64,000 bases of DNA, taken from contig DAMALH010000001.1 in NCBI GenBank assembly GCA_032000125.1, positions 1-64,000 of the forward strand, given 5' to 3'. The position numbers and the translations under genes are program-made. Below, one piece after another: positions 33,914-42,716 of the stretch. The notes below the pieces were generated by a model. It did no database searches and was not told the DNA's origin. It saw only the letters and a list, made by a program, of their open reading frames with translations. This stretch comes from Dryocola sp032000125. GTDB taxonomy: Bacteria; Pseudomonadota; Gammaproteobacteria; Enterobacterales; Enterobacteriaceae. Position 1 is the stretch's first letter, and each line of letters begins with the position of its first letter.

Positions 33914-36586
33914 ATGACCCAGAGTTTACCCGAGCAGTATGCCAACGCCGTGCTTCCTGAGATTTCCGGGCAACCCGATTATCCCACGAGCTGGCCCGAA
34001 ACAGATCTCACCTGCGGCCAAATCAAAGCGCATCTCGACAGGTTCCAGCGCTGGCTGGGCGAAGCCTTCGACAGCGGCATTTCTGCCGAGCGGCTGATTG
34101 ATGCCCGCACCGAATTTATCGACCAGCTCTTACAGCGACTGTGGCTACATTACGGCTTCGGCGAAGCGTCGGAGGCCGCGCTGGTTGCCGTCGGTGGCTA
34201 CGGTCGCGGCGAGCTGCACCCGCTGTCCGATATCGACCTGCTGATCCTCAGCCGCAAAAGGCTCAACGATTCCCAGGCACAAAAAATCGGCGAGCTGCTC
34301 ACGCTGCTCTGGGACGTAAAACTCGAAGTCGGCCACAGCGTACGCACGCTTGAAGAGTGCCTGCTGGAAGGCCTTTCAGATTTAACCATCGCCACTAACC
34401 TCATTGAAACGCGCCTGCTGATTGGCGATGTCGCCCTGTTCCTTGAGCTGCAAAAACACCTCTTCAGCGACGGCTTCTGGCCGTCGGCAAAATTCTTTGC
34501 CGCCAAGCTGGACGAGCAGGAAGAGCGGCACCGACGCTATCACGGCACCAGCTATAACCTGGAGCCGGACATTAAAAGCAGCCCCGGTGGCCTGCGCGAC
34601 ATCCACACGCTGCAATGGGTTGCCCGCCGTCACTTCGGGGCGACGTCGATGAGTGAGATGGTTGGTTTCGGATTTTTGACCGAGGCGGAACGCAAAGAAC
34701 TGGATGAGTGCCAGCACCTGCTGTGGCGCATTCGTTTTGCTCTGCATCTGGAAGTGAATCGCTATGATAACCGCCTGCTGTTCGACAGGCAGCTCAGCGT
34801 CGCCCGGCGCCTCAACTACAGCGGCGAAGGCAACGAGCCGGTTGAGCATATGATGAAAGACTTCTACCGGGTTACCCGCCGCGTCGGCGAGCTTAATCAG
34901 ATGCTCCTGCAGCTTTTCGACGAGGCGATTCTCGCCCTTGATGCCAGTGAAAAACCTCGTCCGCTGGACGACGACTTCCAGCTACGCGGCACGCTTATCG
35001 ACCTGAGAGATGAAACGCTGTTTATGCGCGAACCGCAGGCCATTCTGCGTATGTTTTATATGATGGTGCGCAACCGTGATATCACCGGCATTTATTCCAC
35101 AACTTTGCGCCACCTGCGTCACGCGCGCCGCCATTTAAACCAGCCTTTATGTTATATCCCCGAGGCTCGCGGGCTATTTCTTGCAATACTTCGCCATCCG
35201 GGAGCCGTAAGCCGCGCGCTTGTACCCATGCACCGACACAGCGTGCTGTGGGCGTATATGCCGCAGTGGTCGCATATTGTCGGTCAGATGCAATTCGATC
35301 TATTTCACGCCTATACCGTCGACGAACACACCATTCGCGTGCTGCAAAAGCTGGAAAGCTTTGCAAAAGAAGAAACGCGCCAGCAGCATCCGCTGTGCGT
35401 CGATCTCTGGCCTCGCCTTTCCCATCCGGAGCTTATTCTGATTGCCGCCCTGTTTCACGACATCGCCAAAGGGCGCGGGGGCGATCACTCTGTGCTGGGC
35501 GCGCAGGATATATTGAAGTTTGCCGAGCTGCACGGCCTGAACTCACGGGAAACCCAGCTTGTCGCCTGGCTGGTTCGCCAGCACCTCCTGATGTCCGTTA
35601 CCGCCCAGCGCCGTGATATTCAGGACCCGGAAGTCATCAAACAGTTCGCCGAGGAAGTGCAAACGGAGAATCGCCTGCGCTACCTGGTTTGCCTGACGGT
35701 AGCCGATATCTGCGCCACCAACGAAACCCTGTGGAATAGCTGGAAACAAAGCCTGCTGCGCGAGCTGTACTTCGCCACCGAAAAACAGCTACGCCGGGGA
35801 ATGCAAAACACCCCGGACATGCGTGCACGCGTGCGCCACCATCAGCTCCAGGCCCTCGCGCTGCTGAGAATGGACAACATCAACGAAGAGGATCTGCACA
35901 ACATCTGGCGACGCTGCCGGGCAAATTATTTTGTCCGCCATACGCCAAACCAGTTGGCCTGGCATGCACGACACCTGCTACAGCACGACCTTGAACTGCC
36001 GATGATTCTGCTAAGCCCGCAGGCAACGCGCGGCGGAACGGAGATATTTATCTGGAGCCCAGACCGCCCTTACCTGTTTGCCGCCGTTTGTGCCGAACTG
36101 GACAGGCGTAATCTGAGCGTCCACGATGCGCAGATCTTTACCACCCGCGATGGTATGGCGATGGACACCTTTATCGTGCTGGAGCCGGACGGCAGCCCGC
36201 TTTCCAACGATCGCCACGAATTAATTCGTCACAGCCTGGAGCAGGCGATCACCCAAAGTAGCTGGCAGCCGCCGCAGCCGCGCCGCCAGTCGGCCAAACT
36301 GCGCCACTTCACCGTTGATACCGAGGTGAACTTCCTACCGACGCATACCGACAGACGCACGTTCCTGGAGCTGATCGCGCTCGATCAACCCGGGCTGCTG
36401 GCGCGTGTCGGGGAAGTGTTTGCCGATCTGGGCATCTCTCTTTACGGCGCCCGCATTACCACTATCGGCGAACGCGTGGAGGATTTGTTTATCATTGCCA
36501 CAGCGGAACGCCGCGGTCTGGACGCGTCGTTGCAGCAGGAAGTGCAGCAACGGTTGACAGCGGCCCTTAATCCAAACGATAAATAA
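33914..36586 (+). CDS. glnD: Bifunctional PII uridylyltransferase/uridylyl-removing enzyme
   Basis: GlnD is the glutamine sensor of nitrogen control: it uridylylates PII (GlnB, GlnK) when glutamine is low and removes UMP when it is high. The order is a nucleotidyltransferase domain (VGGYGRGELHPLSDIDLLIL, about 92-112), a PII-uridylyltransferase helical region, an HD hydrolase domain (LFHDIAKGRGGDHS near 515) and two C-terminal ACT domains that bind glutamine (about 710-880). It has 890 residues as in E. coli. Confidence 0.97.
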   Translation: MTQSLPEQYANAVLPEISGQPDYPTSWPETDLTCGQIKAHLDRFQRWLGEAFDSGISAERLIDARTEFIDQLLQRLWLHYGFGEASEAALVAVGGYGRGELHPLSDIDLLILSRKRLNDSQAQKIGELLTLLWDVKLEVGHSVRTLEECLLEGLSDLTIATNLIETRLLIGDVALFLELQKHLFSDGFWPSAKFFAAKLDEQEERHRRYHGTSYNLEPDIKSSPGGLRDIHTLQWVARRHFGATSMSEMVGFGFLTEAERKELDECQHLLWRIRFALHLEVNRYDNRLLFDRQLSVARRLNYSGEGNEPVEHMMKDFYRVTRRVGELNQMLLQLFDEAILALDASEKPRPLDDDFQLRGTLIDLRDETLFMREPQAILRMFYMMVRNRDITGIYSTTLRHLRHARRHLNQPLCYIPEARGLFLAILRHPGAVSRALVPMHRHSVLWAYMPQWSHIVGQMQFDLFHAYTVDEHTIRVLQKLESFAKEETRQQHPLCVDLWPRLSHPELILIAALFHDIAKGRGGDHSVLGAQDILKFAELHGLNSRETQLVAWLVRQHLLMSVTAQRRDIQDPEVIKQFAEEVQTENRLRYLVCLTVADICATNETLWNSWKQSLLRELYFATEKQLRRGMQNTPDMRARVRHHQLQALALLRMDNINEEDLHNIWRRCRANYFVRHTPNQLAWHARHLLQHDLELPMILLSPQATRGGTEIFIWSPDRPYLFAAVCAELDRRNLSVHDAQIFTTRDGMAMDTFIVLEPDGSPLSNDRHELIRHSLEQAITQSSWQPPQPRRQSAKLRHFTVDTEVNFLPTHTDRRTFLELIALDQPGLLARVGEVFADLGISLYGARITTIGERVEDLFIIATAERRGLDASLQQEVQQRLTAALNPNDK

Positions 36587-36682
36587 CGGTCTTTTAAATT
36601 TTACCCTTTAGCATTTGGGTTGCCGCCAACACCCTGCAGCTTGAAGGATGAAGGGTAATGTCAAAATCAGGAAAACGTAACA

Positions 36683-37507
36683 ATGCAGCAGCTACAGAAT
36701 GTAATTGAGTCCGCTTTCGAGCGCCGCGCCGATATCACTCCGGCAAACGTAGATACCGTAACTCGTGAAGGGGTAAACCAGGTTATCTCCTTGCTCGACA
36801 GCGGTGCGCTGCGCGTTGCCGAAAAGATTGATGGTCAGTGGGTGACCCACCAGTGGCTGAAAAAAGCCGTACTGCTCTCCTTCCGTATTAACGACAACCA
36901 GGTCATGGAAGGTGCGGAAAGCCGCTTCTTTGATAAAGTACCGATGAAATTCGCCAACTACGACGAAGCGCGCTTCCAGAAAGAAGGCTTCCGCGTTGTG
37001 CCGCCGGCGGCGGTGCGCCAGGGCGCATTCATCGCTCGTAACACCGTGCTGATGCCTTCTTATGTCAACATCGGCGCGTACGTTGACGAAGGTTCTATGG
37101 TGGATACCTGGGCAACCGTCGGCTCTTGCGCGCAGATCGGTAAAAACGTACACCTGTCAGGCGGCGTCGGCATCGGCGGCGTGCTGGAGCCGCTGCAGGC
37201 TAACCCAACCATTATTGAAGACAACTGCTTCATCGGCGCGCGTTCAGAAGTAGTGGAAGGCGTTATCGTTGAAGAAGGTTCCGTGATCTCCATGGGCGTG
37301 TATATCGGCCAGAGCACCCGTATTTACGATCGTGAAACCGGCGAAGTGCATTATGGCCGCGTACCGGCGGGCTCCGTAGTCGTTTCCGGTAACCTTCCGT
37401 CCAAAGATGGCAAATACAGCCTGTACTGTGCGGTTATCGTGAAAAAAGTAGACGCCAAAACGCGTGGAAAAGTAGGTATCAACGAACTGCTTCGTACCAT
37501 CGACTAA
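36683..37507 (+). CDS. dapD: 2,3,4,5-tetrahydropyridine-2,6-dicarboxylate N-succinyltransferase
   Basis: DapD succinylates tetrahydrodipicolinate with succinyl-CoA in the lysine and meso-diaminopimelate pathway, which supplies peptidoglycan. The 274-residue trimeric enzyme has an N-terminal helical domain and a left-handed beta-helix. Hexapeptide repeats are seen around VNIGAYVDEGSMVDTWATVG and HLSGGVGIGGVLEP. The 96-base gap after glnD contains an ACCCTT / AAGGGT long-range repeat but no clear terminator. Confidence 0.97.
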   Translation: MQQLQNVIESAFERRADITPANVDTVTREGVNQVISLLDSGALRVAEKIDGQWVTHQWLKKAVLLSFRINDNQVMEGAESRFFDKVPMKFANYDEARFQKEGFRVVPPAAVRQGAFIARNTVLMPSYVNIGAYVDEGSMVDTWATVGSCAQIGKNVHLSGGVGIGGVLEPLQANPTIIEDNCFIGARSEVVEGVIVEEGSVISMGVYIGQSTRIYDRETGEVHYGRVPAGSVVVSGNLPSKDGKYSLYCAVIVKKVDAKTRGKVGINELLRTID

Positions 37508-37518
37508 AATAAATGTTT

Positions 37519-37543
37519 AAAAGGCGGGTTACCCCGCCTTTTT
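37519..37543 (+). terminator. Terminator of dapD
   Basis: AAAAGGCGGG and CCCGCCTTTTT form a stem with a TTAC loop and a T run. It lies 12 bases after the dapD stop and before yaeH. Confidence 0.88.
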
Positions 37544-37616
37544 GACATTCAGGACTGGCGGGAAAGGAATTTTCCGTTGATTATCTATAGGTTAATGATA
37601 TCGAAAAGGTAACGCT

Positions 37617-38006
37617 ATGTACGATAACCTGAAAAGTCTGGGTATTACCAATCCTGATGAAATCGATCGTTACAGCCTCCGGCAGGAAGCCAACAACGAT
37701 ATCCTGAAAATCTATTTCCAGAAGGATAAGGGCGAATTCTTTGCTAAAAGCGTGAAGTTTAAATACCCGCGCCAGCGCAAAACCATTATCGCCGATGGCG
37801 TAGGACAGGGTTACAAAGAAGTGCAGGAGATAAGCCCCAACCTGCGCTACGTAATCGATGAATTAGATCAGCTCTGTCAGCGAGATCGCACCGAGGTGGA
37901 TCTGAAACGTAAGATCCTTGACGATCTGCGTCATCTGGAATCGGTAGTGACCAATAAGATCGCTGAAATCGAAGCCGACCTGGAAAAGCTCACCCGCAAT
38001 AAATAG
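37617..38006 (+). CDS. yaeH: UPF0325/DUF3461 family protein YaeH
   Basis: This is a 129-residue cytosolic protein of unknown function conserved in gammaproteobacteria. It starts MYDNLKSLGITNPDEIDRYSLRQ. The centre is basic (FKYPRQRKTI), and the C-terminal half (about 80-128) is predicted helical and possibly coiled coil (RDRTEVDLKRKILDDLRHLE). It follows the dapD terminator, so it probably has its own promoter. The intergenic repeat element follows directly. Confidence 0.92.
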   Translation: MYDNLKSLGITNPDEIDRYSLRQEANNDILKIYFQKDKGEFFAKSVKFKYPRQRKTIIADGVGQGYKEVQEISPNLRYVIDELDQLCQRDRTEVDLKRKILDDLRHLESVVTNKIAEIEADLEKLTRNK

Positions 38007-38010
38007 TCCT

Positions 38011-38184
38011 TAAGGGCCGGCTTCCCGGCCCTTAATATTGCCGACAAAGAAGAAAAAAGCGTGGTTTTTCCTTCTTTGCGATCGATTTGCCGAAAATCAA
38101 CAAACTGATTTTCCAGTTATTTTTTTAGAAAGCCTGCTTCAGGACCTTGCAAATCATAAGCTTTGCCCGCTGTCTGAAGGACGT
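38011..38184 (+). repeat. Novel hairpin repeat, copy 1 (yaeH-cdaR gap)
   Basis: A perfect 10-bp GC-rich hairpin (38011-38034, loop CTTC) is followed directly by ATATTG (38035-38040), four bases, and a 14-pair hairpin with one A-C mismatch (38045-38078) closing on AAAAA-GCGTGG-TTTTT. Hairpin 2 (GAAAATCA / TGATTTTC, 38092-38113) follows after 13 bases, then CAGTTATTTTTTTAGAAAG and a third stem GCAAA / TTTGC (38149-38166). The parts and spacings match copies 2 and 3. It fills the 193-base convergent gap between yaeH and cdaR. I do not recognise it as REP, ERIC or another named family. Function is unknown: it could be a mobile miniature element or a structured 3' RNA. Confidence 0.8.
38021..38033 (+). 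repeat. 13-base direct repeat, left copy
   Basis: CTTCCCGGCCCTT occurs here and again, exactly, at 38185-38197, 164 bases away, on either side of the body of repeat copy 1. Here it forms the loop and right arm of the first hairpin. Confidence 0.85.
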
Positions 38185-38197
38185 CTTCCCGGCCCTT
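38185..38197 (+). repeat. 13-base direct repeat, right copy
   Basis: This is an exact second copy of CTTCCCGGCCCTT. It ends just before the cdaR stop codon (38200). If the 164 bases up to here are removed, the left arm AAGGGCCGG pairs with this copy to give a normal bidirectional terminator between yaeH and cdaR, ending CCCTTTCTT. Confidence 0.85.
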
Positions 38198-38199
38198 TC

Positions 38200-39357
38200 T
38201 TACTGCTGCTCATCCAACTGCAAAGCGACATACAACAGCAGACGATCGTCAAAACTCCCCAGATTCAGCCCGGTCAGTTCAGAGATACGGTTAAGCCGAT
38301 ACTCAAGCGTGTTGCGGTGAATAAATAATGCCTTAGAGGTTGCCAGCGGCTGCACGTTATGCCGAAACCATGCGCTTAACGTTCTGCGCAACAAGCCGTT
38401 ATTATCCATGGCTTTTAAGCGCGCCAGCGGACGCGCCAGCTCATTCGCCTGCCAGCCGCCGCGCAGGCTATCAAGCAGTACGGGCAGCATCAGATCCTGA
38501 TAAAAATAGCTGCGGCTTTCCGGCATGCGCTGTTTGCCGACTATCATAGTGGTGCGCGCGGTGCGATACGAGCGGGCAATACTGCCTGAGCCGGTAAAAT
38601 AGTTACCGAGCGCCACGCGAAAACGTAGCTGCCCGTTCTCTTTCATGCGGCTGATAAGCTGTTCCACACGCTTGCGGTGATCTTCGGCGTCCCAGCGTCC
38701 AAACTGGTTTAACGCGGGCTTTAACACCACCATTTCCGTCAAAGAGACAATGGCGATTAGGTTGTTGCGCTCGGGTGTGGTAAGCGCGTTTTGCAACTGC
38801 TGGAGTTCCTCCATGGCGCTGTCTACGCCAAGCTGGCCGCTGTCTACTTCCACTACCGCCACTACGCGGGGCTGATTAAGATCGATGCCCAGCCTCTGCG
38901 CCCATTCCGCCAGCGCCGGCGAGTGTTCTTCTGCCTGAATAAGGTTCATAACCAGTTCTTCCCGCAGGCGGCTATCCTGGGCCAGCAGATGCATCAGGCG
39001 GGACTGTTCAAGCATCATCTCTGCGGTCATACAGACCAGCTCACCGTATTTACGCAACGACTCCGGCTCGCCGGTCAGGCCAATGACGCCGACAATTTCG
39101 CCCTCAATACGCAGCGGCAGGTTGATCCCCTGACGTACGCCGTGCAGATGGCGCGCTACCGCATCATCGATATCAACCACGCGCCCCTGCGACAGCACCA
39201 GCAGGGCCCCTTCATGCAGCTCACCAATACGCTCTTTATCACCGCTGCCGATAATACGTCCCCGGGCGTCCATCACGTTGATGTTGGTGTCGATGATGGT
39301 CATGGTGCGCGCCACAATATCCTGCGCCATTTTCGTATCAAGGTGCCAGCCAGCCAT
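38200..39357 (-). CDS. cdaR: Sugar diacid regulator CdaR
   Basis: CdaR activates genes for uptake and use of glucarate, galactarate and glycerate. The N-terminal diacid-recognition domain spans about 1-135 (MAGWHLDTKMAQDIVARTM onward) and a PucR-type C-terminal helix-turn-helix (SKALFIHRNTLEYRLNRISELTG) ends the protein. I chose the ATG at 39357 (385 residues), preceded by GGGAGAGGA; an upstream in-frame start adds 22 unconserved residues. It lies downstream of degP on the same strand, behind a terminator. Confidence 0.95.
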   Translation of the reverse strand: MAGWHLDTKMAQDIVARTMTIIDTNINVMDARGRIIGSGDKERIGELHEGALLVLSQGRVVDIDDAVARHLHGVRQGINLPLRIEGEIVGVIGLTGEPESLRKYGELVCMTAEMMLEQSRLMHLLAQDSRLREELVMNLIQAEEHSPALAEWAQRLGIDLNQPRVVAVVEVDSGQLGVDSAMEELQQLQNALTTPERNNLIAIVSLTEMVVLKPALNQFGRWDAEDHRKRVEQLISRMKENGQLRFRVALGNYFTGSGSIARSYRTARTTMIVGKQRMPESRSYFYQDLMLPVLLDSLRGGWQANELARPLARLKAMDNNGLLRRTLSAWFRHNVQPLATSKALFIHRNTLEYRLNRISELTGLNLGSFDDRLLLYVALQLDEQQ

Positions 39358-39469
39358 TGCGTCCTCTCCCAGTCGTGCCGATGGACTAGCATAGGCGAGA
39401 CAAATAGCGCCGGCATTGTGCAAATGCCTAAAGCAGCGCGCAATAACGTGGAGTTGTGGAAAGGTTCAC

Positions 39470-39494
39470 AAAAAAAGGGCCGCAAAAGCGGCCC
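39470..39494 (-). terminator. Terminator of degP
   Basis: GGGCCGC and GCGGCCC form a 7-bp stem with an AAAA loop; on the minus strand seven T follow. It lies 33 bases after the degP stop and before cdaR. Confidence 0.88.
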
Positions 39495-39527
39495 CTGGCT
39501 ACATGGACAAACTCAGTCCGGAGAGGA

Positions 39528-40967
39528 TTACTGCATCAGCAGATAAATTGTCGTATCGCCACGCTGAATATTCAGCGCCATCACCGACGGTTTGGTGTCG
39601 AGGATTTTACGCAGCTCGGCGATATTGTTCACCGGCTGCTGGTTGACGCCGATAATAATATCGCCTTTTTTCAGGCCGATACGTGCGGCAGGCGTGTTGC
39701 CTTTCACGGAGTTTACGATTACGCCTTTTTCATCTTTACCGCTGCGATTGCTCATTTCAGCGCCTTCAATACCGGTAAAGATGGTGGAAGAATCTACCTG
39801 CGTCTGGCTGCTCTGCTGCAGTTCCAGATTGACGGAAACCGGCTTACCGTCGCGCAGCAGGCCGAGGGTAATTTTGCTGCCTACCGGCATGGAACCCACT
39901 TCTGCACGCAACGCGGCAAAGCTGCTGATGGCTTTACCGTTCATGGAAACCACCACGTCACCGGCTTTCACGCCCGCTTTCGCCGCGGAAGAGTTGGCCA
40001 TAACCTGGCTTACGAACGCGCCGCGCTGGGCGTCAACCTTCATGGCTTTTGCCAGCTCGGAGTTCAGCTCGGTCCCCATAATGCCCAGCTCGCCACGCTT
40101 AACCTGGCCGTACTGCACCATCTGAGCGGTCAGGTTTTTCACCATATTGCTTGGGATTGCAAAGCCGATACCGATATTTCCGCCGTCCGGTGCCAGGATC
40201 GCGGTATTAATACCGATCAGCTCACCGTTCAGGTTAACTAACGCGCCGCCTGAGTTGCCGCGGTTAATCGCCGCGTCCGTCTGAATGAAGTTTTCGTAGT
40301 TTTCGATATTCAGGCCGCTACGGCCCAGCGCCGAGACGATCCCGGAGGTGACGGTTTCGCCCAGACCATAGGGGTTACCAATCGCCACGGTGTAATCACC
40401 AACGCGCAGGGCGTCGGAATCGGCCATTTTAATCGCCGTCAGGTTTTTCGGATCCTGTAACTGCAACAGCGCGATGTCGGAACGCGGGTCTTTTCCAACG
40501 ACTTTTGCCTCAAACTTGCGGCCATCGCTGAGGGAAACCTGAATTTTAGTGGCGTTATCAACCACATGGTTATTGGTCACGACGTAACCTTTGGCCGCGT
40601 CAATAATGACACCTGAACCAAGGGCCGCAAATTTCTGCTGCTGTGCGCCGCCGTCAGCCCCGCCGTCCGGGCCGCCCTGACAGAAGGGTGAGCTCTGGAA
40701 CGGAGAACCTTCCTGGCAGAACGGCGAGTTGTCGCCGAAGAATTGCTGGAAGTTGCGCCCCATGCGCGGCGTGTTAACCGTGGTGCTGCCTTCAACGTTA
40801 ATGCTCACCACTGAAGGCATTACTTTTTCAAGCATTGGCGCAAGGCTTGGAAGCGGTTGCGAGGAAGATGTAGAAGAAGCCGTCTCAGCGGCGATGGCGG
40901 ACACGGGTCCCAGCGCCAAACCCAGGCTCAGAGCCAGCGCACTCATTGCTAAAGTGGTTTTTTTCAT
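39528..40967 (-). CDS. degP: Periplasmic serine protease and chaperone DegP (HtrA)
   Basis: DegP degrades or holds misfolded periplasmic proteins, especially outer-membrane porins. A signal peptide (MKKTTLAMSALALSLGLALG, cleavage after AIA) precedes the protease domain. The triad is His in VTNNHVVD, Asp in DPRSDIALLQ and Ser in GNSGGALV. Two PDZ domains follow (about 285-375 and 395-475). The LA loop keeps both cysteines (SPFCQEG, SPFCQGG) and has a longer Gly/Asp/Ala linker. I chose the ATG at 40967 (479 residues, about five more than E. coli). Confidence 0.97.
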   Translation of the reverse strand: MKKTTLAMSALALSLGLALGPVSAIAAETASSTSSSQPLPSLAPMLEKVMPSVVSINVEGSTTVNTPRMGRNFQQFFGDNSPFCQEGSPFQSSPFCQGGPDGGADGGAQQQKFAALGSGVIIDAAKGYVVTNNHVVDNATKIQVSLSDGRKFEAKVVGKDPRSDIALLQLQDPKNLTAIKMADSDALRVGDYTVAIGNPYGLGETVTSGIVSALGRSGLNIENYENFIQTDAAINRGNSGGALVNLNGELIGINTAILAPDGGNIGIGFAIPSNMVKNLTAQMVQYGQVKRGELGIMGTELNSELAKAMKVDAQRGAFVSQVMANSSAAKAGVKAGDVVVSMNGKAISSFAALRAEVGSMPVGSKITLGLLRDGKPVSVNLELQQSSQTQVDSSTIFTGIEGAEMSNRSGKDEKGVIVNSVKGNTPAARIGLKKGDIIIGVNQQPVNNIAELRKILDTKPSVMALNIQRGDTTIYLLMQ

Positions 40968-41017
40968 GTCTTCAATCTCAAAGTTATAGGTCACGCATAA
41001 TTGCTGTGCAGGTCTAT

Positions 41018-41045
41018 ATAGAGTGGCGTTGTAGCGCTTAGTTCC
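41018..41045 (-). promoter_or_regulatory. Probable sigma E promoter of degP
   Basis: On the minus strand GGAACT (41045-41040) and TCTAT (41022-41018) are separated by 17 bases, close to the sigma E pattern GGAACTT then TCnnA. It is about 50 bases upstream of the degP ATG. degP is a classic sigma E and Cpx target in E. coli. Confidence 0.5.
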
Positions 41046-41107
41046 GCCCTTAACTCACTGGAAAAAGTAAAAAATTATTGTTCGTCTTTACAAAACTCAA
41101 CGAGACG

Positions 41108-42622
41108 CTATTCCACCGCCATCAGGCGGCGGTACTCATCCCAGGCGTATAAATCCGTCATGCCGCTGATGTAATCCTGAATCAGGCGACAGCGGTAATA
41201 ATACTCCCGGACGGCAAACTCAGCGCCTGCAGGCGGCAGAGCGCTCACCGCCTCGATATAAGCAAGCCGATGTTTTGTAGATAACTTATGGTAAAGCCGT
41301 GTCTCAATAGGCGCACGACGCAAGCTCTCTTTTTCCACCAGCTCAGCGAAATCCTCACCGGACATATTGAGGAGCGGGCTGTAAATTTCAAGTAAGCCGC
41401 TGATAACCCTGTAGCCCTGTAGTTCAAGCTGTTCAACTTCAGGATGGCTAAAGACCTGCCGCACCGCCACCTGCTTATATAACTCAAGCAGCCGCGCGAA
41501 CGAACTGTCATCCTCCAGCAGGGCATGGTTAAACTCGCCCGTATAAATCGCCGGGAGGTTGTCGATAAAACGCTGCGCCGCATAGGGCACAAGCTGGTTT
41601 AAGGTGTTCACCCGCAAATACATAAAGAACTGATCTTCAGTGCTGCGGCGCATCTGGTTAGTGCTGGACTTTCGCCACGCGTCGTTAACCACTTTTTCAA
41701 ACAGATCGCCCTGTTTACGCTCGCCCCAGGCGTCGCACAGATGCTGATAGAGCTGCTCGACGCTAAAAATATTTTTCTCAACCGCGTCTTCGAGATCCGC
41801 CACGCAGTAGGAGATGTCGTCCGCCGCCTCCATAATCCACGTAAGCGGAAAACGGCTGAATTCGCCGAGCTGCAGCTCGGCACGCAGGCGCCTGATATAG
41901 CTCTCTTCTGAAAGATAAAAACCGGGTTTCTTCATCAAATAGGCGTGGCTTTCCGGCGGCTTGCCGATGAACCACGCGGGACGGGTATATTTCAGGATGC
42001 AGCCTACCTGCGCCCAGGTCAGATTCATACGCAGCAGGCTGTGGACCAGGCGAATGCCCTGCGCATTACCTTCAAACTGGCAAAGATCCTGACGCACATT
42101 GCGGCGCAGCTCGTTCAGGCTCTCTTCCCCTTCCCGCAGTTGCAACACGTTTACCTTACAACGATCGTCGCTGCGCGGCTGGCTTCCGGCATCGGACGGA
42201 AAAAGGCGCTGGCGAAACCAGTCATTGATCGCCGACTCACCAAAATGCCCAAAAGGGGGATTGCCGATGTCGTGCATCAGGCAGGCCATCTCAACAATGC
42301 TTTCAAAAGGACCGGTCAGCTCGTTAAGGCCATATTTTTCGAGAGACTGCTGTTCCTTAAGACGGCTCAGGACTTCTTTGGCAATGTAGCGCCCCACCTG
42401 CTGGACCTCCATTGAGTGCGTCAGGCGCGTGCGCACGGAAGCGTTGCGCTCAAGGGGGAAGACCTGCGTTTTTTGCTGCAGGCGGCGGATTGCCGGGGAG
42501 TTTATGATCCTGCCGCGATCGCTTTCAAAAATGCGCAGAATTTCATGTTCATTTTTGACCCCTTCAGGCGATCGGAAACGGCGGTGCCAGTTAATTTTCT
42601 TACGGAAATCTAGTTCGCTCAT
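41108..42622 (-). CDS. dgt: Deoxyguanosinetriphosphate triphosphohydrolase
   Basis: Dgt hydrolyses dGTP to deoxyguanosine and triphosphate, lowering the dGTP pool. The HD-domain metal motif is CLMHDIGNPPFGHFGE near residue 115, with RLTHSMEVQQVGRYIA before it; TWIMEAADDISYCVADLEDAVE supplies the later Asp ligand. The ATG at 42622 (504 residues) follows AAGGAGAGGG; an in-frame upstream start adds six residues and overlaps the ribosome-binding site. It is divergent from mtn. Confidence 0.96.
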   Translation of the reverse strand: MSELDFRKKINWHRRFRSPEGVKNEHEILRIFESDRGRIINSPAIRRLQQKTQVFPLERNASVRTRLTHSMEVQQVGRYIAKEVLSRLKEQQSLEKYGLNELTGPFESIVEMACLMHDIGNPPFGHFGESAINDWFRQRLFPSDAGSQPRSDDRCKVNVLQLREGEESLNELRRNVRQDLCQFEGNAQGIRLVHSLLRMNLTWAQVGCILKYTRPAWFIGKPPESHAYLMKKPGFYLSEESYIRRLRAELQLGEFSRFPLTWIMEAADDISYCVADLEDAVEKNIFSVEQLYQHLCDAWGERKQGDLFEKVVNDAWRKSSTNQMRRSTEDQFFMYLRVNTLNQLVPYAAQRFIDNLPAIYTGEFNHALLEDDSSFARLLELYKQVAVRQVFSHPEVEQLELQGYRVISGLLEIYSPLLNMSGEDFAELVEKESLRRAPIETRLYHKLSTKHRLAYIEAVSALPPAGAEFAVREYYYRCRLIQDYISGMTDLYAWDEYRRLMAVE

Positions 42623-42716
42623 GCCCTCTCCTTCGCCCAAATCAAGAGCGGATTAATTCCTTAATGCTTGCCATGATAGACTATGCATCCTAACTAACAC
42701 GATTGCGAGTATCTCT

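Noticed and set aside
38011..38184. Copy 1 as a REP, ERIC or BOX element
   Set aside because: It lacks the REP head-stem pattern with its GTAG-type end and the long inverted terminal repeats of ERIC, and its conserved loop GCGTGG is not one I know from those families.
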